A DNA stretch of 64,000 nucleotides from Sipunculus nudus (lineage: Eukaryota; Annelida; Sipuncula; Golfingiida; Sipunculidae), in NCBI GenBank assembly GCA_026874595.1, contig CM049315.1, positions 17,011,664 to 17,075,663 on the forward strand. Direction: 5' to 3'. A program made the position numbers and the translations under genes. Below are positions 45,330-57,300 of this stretch, piece after piece. The notes under the pieces are model-generated. The model was given only the letters and a program-made list of their open reading frames with translations. It did no database searches and was not told where the DNA came from. Position 1 is the first letter of the stretch. Every line of letters starts with the position of its first letter.

Positions 45330-48300
45330 CTGTGAGAGAAGAAAGAGAAAATGATCAGGTATTTCAGAAGTTAGTCTTTAGTAAGGTGGAAACAATTAAG
45401 GATGTGACCTAGTACAACAAAATCAAATGAAATCTGACATGAGACAGGACTTATGGTATCATCCGGACAGACCCAGTGGTATAATCTTGACAGGACCAGT
45501 GGTATCAACATGACAAGTGGTATAATCTTGACACAATCAGTGGTATCATCTGGACAGGACCAGTGGTATCAACTGGACCAGACCATATGATCTTGACAGG
45601 ACCAGTGGTATCAACTGGACCAGACCATATGATCTTGACAGGACCAGTGGTATCCAATGAACTGGATATGTTGCAGAAAACATGACCAGTGGTATATTCT
45701 TGACAGGACCAGTGGTATCAACATGACAAGTGGTATAATCTTGACACAATCAGTGGTATCATCTGGACAGGACCAGTGGTATCAACTGGACCAGACCATA
45801 TGATCTTGACAGGACCAGTGGTATCAACTGGACCAGACCATATGATCTTGACAGGACCAGTGGTATCCAATGAACTGGATATGTTGCAGAAAACATGACC
45901 AGTGGTATATTCTTGACAGGACCAGTGGTATCAACATGACAAGTGGTATAATCTTGATACAATCATTGACATCATCCTGACAGGACCAGTGGTGTCAACA
46001 TGACAAGGGGTATAACCTTGACACAATGAGTGACATTATCTGGGCAGGAACAGGGGTATCAATTGGACCAGACCATTTGATCTTAAAAGGACCAGTGGTT
46101 TCAACTTGACCAGACCATATGATCTTAAAAGGACCAGTGGTATCAACTGGACCAGACCATATGATCTTAAAAGGACCAGTGGTATCATCTAGACCAGACC
46201 ATATGATCTTAAAAGCACCAGTGGTATCAACTGGACCAGACCATATGATCTTAAAAGGACCAGTGGTATCAACTGGACCAGACCATATGATCTTAAAAGG
46301 ACCAGTGGTATCAACTGAACCAGACCATATGATCTTAAAAGGACCAGTGGTATCCAATCAACTGATATGGTGCAGAAAACATGACCAGTGGTATTTTCTT
46401 TACAGATGGTTATAATCATTAACTGACCAGTGATATCATCTTGACAGTACCTTATCTTCTTGAAAGGGCCAGCGATATAAACTTGAACAAACCAATGCAA
46501 GGTATCATCTTGCCAGAATGGTATAGTCTTGACAGGACCAGTAATATCACCATATAATTTTGAAAGGACCATATCATCATGAAAGGACCTATGATATCAT
46601 CTTGACACAACCAGTGATATCATCTTAACAGGACCATATCATATTGATAGGACCAGTGGTATCATATGGACCCAGACCATGTATTCTTGACAGGACCAGA
46701 GGTACCCAATCATCAATGAACTGGATATGGTGCAGAAAACATGACCTGGTTGTAATCTTGACAGATTGTTGTAATCATGATAGGACCAGTGTTATTCAGT
46801 GGTATACCATGAACTGTATATGATGCAAAAAGTTGCATATTTTTACATTATCTTAGGTAATATCATTGATATTAATGACATAACCACTGGTAATAATAAG
46901 GCGCTTTAACATTTGCAATGTGCTAGCTGGGGACATGCAAGTACCAAAGTTGATAAGAAGAAGAAAAGCAGGGAGGGGCAGGGTAAGACAAGCATACAAA
47001 AAGACAGGAAACATGACAGGTCAGTCATATGAACTGTTTTCATAAATGCCAAGTTAACTGACCTCTACAGGTAATGTGAATATGCACAAATGACAAGGTA
47101 TTGACTTAAAGTTGTAATTCAGCACAGAAGAGATTGTAATACCAAAAATGCACTACAATTACAATGCCTTAGGGCAAGTTTATGGCCTTGGAAATGTGAC
47201 AAACTCATTAAAATTAATTTTCAAGAGTTAAACAGTTAAACCAATTAACATGCAAACTGACAACAAACTAAGCAAATTTCATATAAATCAGCCTATATTA
47301 TATAGTGTCACTTTTGCTTTTCTGATGTGCACATATTTTTTATTTCCATAACACCCACCTGAATCGACTTGTTGAGACAGCCCAGCCTCTGACCGTCGGG
47401 ACAATGACACTTCCTAGCAAGATCTGTGTGGGATGGTAGATGAGGAGAGGGATGGAGATAACAGAGAGCTGAGGGTCGTTGCTGAACACGACTTTTAGGA
47501 TGGGTATTCCTGTAATATACAAATCATGGGGTTCAGGCTACAGGTTAGGTAAAAGTATCACACAAGTTTTCTGTTATGTGAGCTGAGGATTGTGACTGAG
47601 GAATGTGATAAAGGAATACGAAAAGGACAAAGCTAGAACCCTGTATTGACTGGATCAAACAAATTAATTTGAAATCAGGGACTGATTTAGAAACGTGGGA
47701 AAAGTTGATCTGTGGAACAGATCTAGTATGTCCCCCGCCAGTTGTGTAAATAGCTTGAAAAAAAGTTGAAAAAACCTGTATGAAATCTGAGATGGGTCAA
47801 TGTCAAACACCAAGATTACCTATGTGACCCTGAAAACTGCATCAAGGTTATCCATATTCAAACTTGACCTGGCTCTTCATGAGGTAAGTCAATGCTGTAA
47901 TTTTGGTGACTGTGCCTCAAACTCTTTTTCAGTTATTGCATAAAATTCATTTTAGCATTATCGCCTATGTAACCTTGAAAAACACGTCAAGGCTATCCAT
48001 ATTCAAACTTTTCCTAGCCCTTAATGTGGTGCATCAAAGGCGCAAGTTTGCTGACCGAGCCTCCCAATTCTTTTTTTGAGTTATTGCGTTAACATCATTT
48101 TAGCATTATCGGCTATGTGACCTTGAAAAATGAGTCAGGGTCATCCATGTTCAAACTTGACCTAGCCTTTCATTAGCTGAATCAATGCTGCAAGTTTGGT
48201 GACTGCGCCTCCAATTCTTTTTGAGTTATTTGCGTTTACATCCTTTTTAATATTCTCGCTGAAAAATGCATCAAGGTCATCCTTACATATCTATGACCCC

Positions 48301-51300
48301 TGCCGACAGCATCTTCAGCGACAGCGGTGCACAAAAATTGAAATCTAGTAGATCAAACTGATTTGAATTGTTTCCTGAAAATATGATGCTGACTTTATTA
48401 GAAATAAGAAGCAAATTTTTACAGAGATGAAAAATATCTTGTGACAGCGGGGTTTCTCTAGGCCAAATAAGCTGAATTTTAGTAACTGTCTTGTGAACAC
48501 AATAACTTATGAAGTATTGTGTATTTTTCCCTCAGATTCCACACACAAGTTGTTCTTGGTATAGTATGGGCACTGGTTACCTTGACCTTCAAGGTCAAAT
48601 CTGCACAATTCTAAGGTTTATTGTGACCCCACAATAATCAAGGTTGTTTGCAAAAACAAAGCTTTTTAGCTCAGCTGACTTTCAGTCATGCTGAGCTATA
48701 GCGATCACTCTTTGTCCGTCGTCCGTCTGTCTGTCCGTCTGTCCATTAACCTGGCACAAATCGTAACTGCCAGACTTACAATCTTGTAACTTGTCATTCT
48801 GAGAGGTCGGTGAAAAATCTCCTTGGAAACCAGAAATTAGGTCTCTGTTACCCATATCCTTCGAGCTATTGGGCCCCAAAGTACCCCCCAGAATAGTCAA
48901 AAATTTCATACAAAAACTTCAATATCTCGTTAACTACATCACTGATGGTCATGATTTTTGGCATACATATTGATCAAGAGGTGTTCCATCAGTTCCTGCA
49001 GTCTGGTGGCGCCACCTGTATTTTTTCAAATATTTATAATTTTTTTTCTCTATTTATGAGACCTTTAAGGATGTAGTTATCTGTCAACAGGGTACAAATC
49101 TTAACGACTGAACCTAGAATCTTCATTCTTGACACACAGGGAGACCCATGAAAAGTCTCCATGGAAACCAGAAATTAGGTCTCTGTTACCAAAATCCTTT
49201 GAGCTATTGGGCCCCAAATTACCCCCCAGAATAGTCAAAAATTTCATAAAAAAACTTCAAAATCTCATTAACTACATCACTGATGGTCATAATTTTTGGC
49301 ATACTTATTGATCATTAGATGTTTCATCAGTTTCAGCAGACTGGTGGCGCCACCTAAATTTGTGATATTTTACGAATTGTTTTCTCTATTTTTAGACCTT
49401 TAAAAATGTGAACATCTGTTAACAGGCACAAATCGTAAAGACTGGACCTAGAATCTTCATTCTTGACACACAGGGAGACCCATGAAAAGTCTTCATGGAA
49501 ACCTAAAATTAGGTCTCTGTTACCCATATCCTTTGAGCTGTGGGGCTCCCAATTACCCCCAAGAATAATGGAAAATTTGATAAAAAAAAACTGCAACATC
49601 TCAATAACTACAACACTGATGGTCATGATTTTTGGCATACATATTGATCATGAGATGTTCCATCAGTTCCTGCAAACTGGTGGCGCCACCTGTATTTTTC
49701 GATTTTTTACAAATTTTTTTCTCTATTTTTGAGACCTTTAAAAATGTGAACATCTGTTAACAGGGCACAAATCGTAAAGACTGGACCTAGAATCTTCATT
49801 CTTGACACACAGGGAGACCCATGAAAAGTCTTAATGGAAACCTGAAATTAGGTCTCTGTTACCCATATCCTTTGAGCAATGGCACTCCAAAGTAAAGCTC
49901 AGAATAATGGAAAATTTGATACAAAAGCTGAAGTATCTGAACAACTAATGCAGAGATCACCATAATTGTTTGCATGGATATTGATCATGGAATGTTTCAT
50001 TAGTTTCTGCAGACTGAGGGCACCACGTATATTTGTTCGGGTTTTTTTTTACAAATTTTTTTCTCTACTTTTGCGACCTTAAAAGATATGAACATCTGTT
50101 AACAGGGCACAAATTGTATAGACTGGACCTAGAATCTTCATTCTTGACACACTGAGAGATCCATGAAAAGTCTCCATGGAAAATGAAATTAGGTCTCTGT
50201 TACCCATATCCTTTAAGCTACAGGACTCCGAAGTATCCCTCAGAATAATGAACAATTTGATACAAAAGCTGAAGTATCTGAACAACTAATGCAGAGATCA
50301 CCATGATTCTTTGGATGGATATTGTTTTTGGAGTGTTTCATAAGTTTCTGCAGACTGGTGGTTCCACCTATATTTTATTCAATTTTTCGAATTTTTTTCT
50401 CTATTTTTGAGACCTTTAAAGATGCTGTCATCTGTTTACATGGCACAAGTTGTAACAACTAATGCAGAGATCACTATGATTCTTTGCATGCATATTGACC
50501 ATTAAGTCTTTTTATTAGTTTCTGCAGACTGGTGGAGCCACTTGTATTTTTTACGCATTTTTTCTCTATTTTTGAGATATATACATACAGACACAATTTT
50601 GGCCTGTTGGTTAATCTGTTTGATGCTTCAGTTGAATGGGTATATACTACCATTCAGATGATAAAATTTCCTTTTGCGAATCTCTTCCCAGTCAGCTGAG
50701 CGTCATGACCCATGGGTCACTTGTTTAGTTTATTTCCTTATTTCTTATTTTTATTTACTGAATATTTATACCCATCATTGTGACTTACAAATGTATTAAA
50801 ATTATGCTATATTTATACTTTTAAATATCCCTTAGCAGAAACTTTCTCTTCACATTTTTTAAATCCCTCTTGAATTTAAATAAAGCAAACAAGTTACTGT
50901 TAAACATGTTAACTGAATATTAAAACTGATTTTCTTTATTAAAATGCAGCCTGCAGCTGTCCTCTGCAGCTGAGAGTCATCCTTTCAGCTTTCTGCTAAG
51001 ACGTCCATCAACCAGTGATACCTACCCAAAGTGAGAGACTTATGTGTTGAGCAAAACAAGATGGCCACAGTATCAACAGGTTGAAAGGACCAGCATGGCT
51101 GTGTAGAGAGGTAAAACGTCAGCAGCAACAGCCCGACCTGTATCAGCACCACTGAGGAATACAAAGCACAGGAAAATCAGACTTCAGATTTGGGCGTTTA
51201 TTTGGCATGTAGCTCATCACCAATGGCTATGCAGTTATTCCAGCTCTGTTTCATTAAAAGTACCTTTGTATGTTAACATTTGACATTATATATTTTTGGT

Positions 51301-54300
51301 ATAATTACTAATTTACCATAGGTATTGGTAACATTTTTTTCATGATTACACCTTCAGTATCAATACCAAGTGAATTACTATTTTTTTCACCCCATGACTC
51401 AAAATTTGGGCATTTATGGTATCTGGCATGTAGATGAAAATTGTTATGTGCAGTCCAAGACTTTCCAAATTTGGGAATTGGTTTAGTTGTTATCCACCCA
51501 ATATTTTGTACATTATATCACATTTCTATGTGATTTTACATTCTTTACAATATGCTGTCATTTTTATATACACCTTTCTGTGATACACATTTCTAATAAA
51601 CTAATTTGTTCAATGATGTTATCAGTAGTCTATATATTTAATAGATATGAAACTTTCTATTCATCTTCGGAACCTTTACATTCAAAATTTAGCTGTTAAT
51701 AACCATAAAGATGAGAACTGTATAAGATACTGTAGTAATTACTCTTATGAAACGGGGTCACAGTGATTATGTTTCAAGCATGGTAAGAAGACTAAACCAT
51801 ATGATATGAAATATTGCCGGTTTGTAACTTCAACCATTAAGGGGCCATGTTAATGGTCATCTAATGATGTATGGAGGGTCATCAATGCAGCTCTCTTGAC
51901 TTTCAACTGGCTCAACTAACAAATATACTCGCCTAAAAATACAACAGTGAAGAGACTTGGTCCATCTAGCACCACCTGGTGGCTGGAGAAGGTATCACAG
52001 AAGGTTGTGTAGATTATCAACAGAAGTATTGCACTGGAATATATAGAAGTATTGCAAACTATTCTTGAATCGTTTCATTTGAAATGCATGAAAATTCTGG
52101 TTAATATGATATGTTCATTTTTGTATAAATATCCAAAGATTAACCTCTGCTGTGCAAACTCTTTAAATACAGTTCAAAATGGTCTTGCGGACACCTCTCT
52201 AAGGCGGACAACTGGCTATTACGGGCACAATATGTAAGTCCCTTAAAGTTTCCCTACATGTTATGTATAGGTTAAACCTCTCTGGGGCGGACACCTGCCT
52301 AATGCGGACAATGGACAGCTGATGCTGGCTCCAGCAAGTGTTTTCATGATAAATCATCCTGACAAATATGGACACTGGATCGACAGGTTGAGTGTCCCCT
52401 GGCGAGGTTCACCAAATTCTTCGATCTATTGTCGGAGACAAAATCTTAAGTCCTCGAGTCTTTTCCTGTCAAAACATCTTTGGCTTATTTCTCTTTGCAT
52501 ATGTCACGGTTTGATGTGTTCACACTTCCTACCAAGCAAAGGCCGGGAGGGCCTGTGATCGATTAATGCAGTGATTTTTCACAACTGACTATGTCGAGGC
52601 CAGGGTGATTTAAATCATACCAGCCCTGGTAATTTTTTAATCCAGTTTACATTATCTGTCACATTTTAACTCTGATTTTCAAGAGTATAACTAGATATTT
52701 TTTTGCACCACAGGTGCCATAGTATCCCCAGACAATTACCCCCCCCCCCCCTCTCAGCCTCGAAGAATAGGATCCCATCTTGAATTCAGATGCAGAGACT
52801 GACACTTGGCAAGACACCATGGTTTCTTATAAGTATGGGCATATTTAAGGTTAAGGTCACACTCATATGAGTGGACATGATCCAAATTGAAATATATCTC
52901 ATTCCGTAACCCATATCTATATACATGATATGAAAGAAATCTGTCCATTAGTTTTCAACTCATCATGCTCACAGTGCTGTGAAGTGGCAATGGTGGGGTA
53001 TTACAAGGTGCAAAGGCAAGAAAACAACACAAGGTGGCGCCATCTGTATTCTGCAGAAGAGAAAAAAAATCCAAGATTTAAAAAAAAAAAATTTATTAAT
53101 TAAAATAAATTTTTTTTTTTTTTAACTTAAAAATATATATATGCATGATATGAAAGAAATCTGTCCTTTAGTTTTCCATTTATCATGCTAACATTGCTGT
53201 CAAGTGGCAAAGGTGGGGTATTTTAATAAATTTTTGTCACAACTTCAAAACATTTTCATAAAATTGGTAAAGCCTTTATTCGTCATCATAGTGCAATTCA
53301 TCCTTATACATCAATATCCATCTCGAACTAGTAATTACATCAATATAAAACTTAATCTTGCACCACCAGAAAAACACAGATGGCGCCACCGCAAGCATCA
53401 GGTGGCTCCAAAGAGAATTAATTAAAACGTTTCTCGTGTGACTCCAATTAACAGTTGCAAAAGCAAGAAAACGACAAAAGGTGGCGCCACCTGTATTCTG
53501 AAGAAGAGAAAAAATTCCAAGATTAAAAAAAAAAATGTTTAATTTTTAATTAAAATTATAAAAAAAAAAATTTTTAACTTAAATATATATATGCATGATA
53601 TGAAAGAAATCTGTCCTTTAGTTTTCAATTTATCATGCTAACAGTGCTGTCAAGTGGCAATGGTGGGGTATTAACAGGCGCAAAAGCAAGAAAACAACAC
53701 AAGGTGGCACCACCTGGATTAGCATAGTCGCTGCTGTGACCTTGAAAAATGCATCAAGGTCATCCATGTTCGAACTTGAGCTAGCTGTCAATAAGATGCA
53801 TCAAACCTGTGGGTTTGGTGACTGTACCTCAAATTCTTACAAAGTTATTGCATTAACATAATTTTAACAAGAAAACGATACAAGGTGGCACCACATGTCT
53901 TCTGCAAAAGACAAAGCTATCCAAGATCTTTGGTCAACTTGATTTTTGGATCATTCCATGTATCCCTTACTGAGATATTAAAGATTTTGTGTGAATTTCA
54001 CCAATTATGGGAATATTCAAGGTCAAGGCCACTCTCATAGGAAAGGTCATGACCCCAATTTAAATAAACATCATCCCATAACCCATATCTATGTATATGC
54101 ATAATATAAAAGAAATCTGTCCATTAGTTTTTGACTTCTTATGCTCACAGTACTGTCAAGTGGCAATTTTGGGGGTATTAAAATGGCACGAAAACAAGTA
54201 AAGAATAATAGGTGGCGCCACCAGTTTCTGGAACATGACAACCCTATCCATGATCTTCTTGATTTTGGTATCAATCCATGCAAGATTTTTTTAGATATTT

Positions 54301-57300
54301 CAGAATTTGTGTGATTTTCCCCAAATTTGGACACATTCAAGGTCAAGGACACTCTCCTTTTAAAGGTCATGACCTCTTTTTAAGTAGGTGTCGTCCTCTG
54401 GCCCATATGTATACATATGATACAGAGGTGGGGTTGGGGAATGTCCCCACCTGTATCATATACAGGTGCTGATGTACGTGGCAGACAATGTTCCAAGACC
54501 AGTTTGATGATAGAAGTCTTTATTCAATAGCAAGAGGTCTGGGACAGTCTCTCTCTCTGAGAGAGCCGCCCAGCCTCCCTGACTCACTCTCCCTGACTCT
54601 CAGTGCGCACTACAGATAGTTTTGTTACAGAGCTTTCACGTGACATATGAGATGTACATATCCATATTTCTGCATTTCGTCATAAAAGCTAAACCTTATT
54701 GGATGACTCAAAGTAGGTCACAATTACATCAGAGTTATAAGTTGACTTAATAAGTTTTGCATGATTTTACTGGATGAAAGTATTCTGGAAAATCCCAAGT
54801 TTGACCTGACATACATCCAGTTATAGACTGACCTACACTGCTATTTCCAAACTCGTATAAACATAATCTGCCTGCCTCATCATAGAAACTAATTTAGAGC
54901 TAATTTGTGAGAGTACATTTTGGCTCTACAAACATACTGAATTGCCATTAGATACTTGGTTGTCTGATGAACATTAATTTCCTTTGGCTCTGTCTGAATA
55001 TCAGAACAGACTGAAACCAAGATTGATTTTTATTGTTTCTGAATGATTTTAGATTTTGAATATTGAAATATTCCTTTAAATATATGTCAAGTCATAAATA
55101 TACCCTTTCTTACTCCATAACACATATACCAAGTTTGGTAAAGATCCGTGAAATATTTTTTGAGTTATCGTGCCAACAAGATTTATATGCGGCGGCGGCG
55201 GCGGCAGGACCAGTATGAAAACATAGTATTGACCGACTTTGTCTGGGGATACATTGATGTGTTTAATCTTAATCATATTCTACTTTACCTTTCCCCCTGG
55301 CTGATCTGTCACACAGTGTAGTACAAACTGTAATTTACCTACCTAGAGATGGTCCCAAATGGAATGTGTGCTCGGTCTATTTTGGTCTTGTAAGCAGCCC
55401 TCGCTACTTGACCGAGAATGAGCGGAACCACCACCGTCATGAACAGCTGACTAAACACTGCCCCAACAGGCACATGGGATTCTGACCCCAGCTGGAACAA
55501 TATTAAAAACAACTTATTTATACCCTTGCTGGGAAAGACATTTAGCCAAAATGTTTACAGGCACTCAATTATTTTTGGTTGGTGATTTTTCTAATTTTTT
55601 GTATTAAGAAGGGTGGTAGATATCATTTTTTTTGTTATGTTTTAATTGTTCTTTATTTTAATTGTGCTGTATTGAATAATTTCTGAACTGTTGTCATATT
55701 TCTAAAATCAGTAGTTTTCTTCTAAGTCTTTAAAAGACATCTATCCATTTTGATTAAAATAGAGTATTTGTCATAATTATTTAAGTTTATGAACAACATT
55801 TTTGCATGATATGAATATATACAATATATTTGCCTTTTGGCATCTGAAATGGAAAATCAGTTACAGTAATAAAAAGAATACTTACAAAATATAGGAGCAA
55901 TGCAGGGGTAACAAAGATTCCCTGAAATAATAAGGCAACATAACAAGTCTTAAGGAAGTTGCTTACAGAGAAAAACTCACCTAGAGAAAAAACTAACCTT
56001 GATCAAATAAATCAGAAACACAACGTATAACTTAGTGTTATACAATATGACATAGCAGTGGTCCTATAGAGCACAGGTCCTACAAAGCATGCAGAGGAGA
56101 GGGATTTCACTTAGTGCCAGGTAGGCCAGGGATAAAGATGGGCTACTGTACAGCTAGGAGAAGCCTTCACCCTATGGCACTAGACAAGTCATTTACTTAG
56201 TAACTTCGCCCCAGTATGCCATAGCTGAAGTAGCCAATGTCTAACCTCAGGTGGCCAATTAAGGAGCTAAGCTTGCATCTGTTATGGGCAAGTCCCATAG
56301 TTTAGCTTGTTAACTGAAAGGTTCAGCTCAAGGACTGGCACCATATGTTTCAGCTTAATGATTACATTTATTCAAAATTTGAAAAAGATCTTTCCGCCAT
56401 TTCTTTATTAAATTAAATTTCTATGTTGTTCTATTTTATTTGTCTGAGACATTTTACTTACTTACTGGTTTATATTAAAGAGAACAAGCAGTAATACTTC
56501 CAGCTACTATCCTGTAGTATCATTTTACCAAGACCTATCTGAGTATTGAGCAAGTACCTTCTAGGTCTAATGGTTAGAGCTTGTGCCGGCTTGTTCTGCA
56601 TTAAGTTCACTTACCAAGAAACTTCCAAAGGCAGAATTAAATATAGCTGCTGCCTGAAATTAAGAAAAGAAGGGTTATAAAACTGATTTTCTTTCTTTGG
56701 AACATAAATGATTTAAATGTTATACAACTATATCCTTGCTTACCAGTAACAGAAACATAGCATGTGTTCAGGACAGTTCTAGAAAAGAACGAAGCCAACT
56801 GATTTACATGTGGCAGTCAGCTGTGTGAATGTTTCCTTGGTGGTAATTGTTAAAACTGTGAAGGTCAAAGAAATATTATGTGATGTAATCCTGGGGTATA
56901 AACAAGTAATATATGGGTCACTTGCATGGAGTCATATTATTGTTCTAATTTGTCAAGGTTTGATCCTGTCCTGTGATTTCCATAAAGTTTAGCAAATTTT
57001 CATTCCCATCTTCATCCTACCAAGTCCGTGATGTGACCATGCATTCTAAGACCTTGATTATTCTTCATACTACCAAGTCTGTGACATGACCACATATTCA
57101 CAGACCTTGATCCATATTAATACTACCACATCTGTGACATGACCATGCATTCACAGACCTTGATTCATCTTAATACTACCAAGTCTGTGACATGACCATG
57201 CATTCACATACCTTGATTCATCTTCATACTACAAAGACTGTGACATGACCACTCATTCACTGACCTTGATTCATCATCATTTTAGCATTACCACTGCTAT

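Noticed and set aside
45995-46572. Minus-strand frames of 120 and 127 codons with 14-residue repeats
   Set aside because: Produced by the 42-bp minisatellite; more than one frame is open over the same DNA, including the plus strand.
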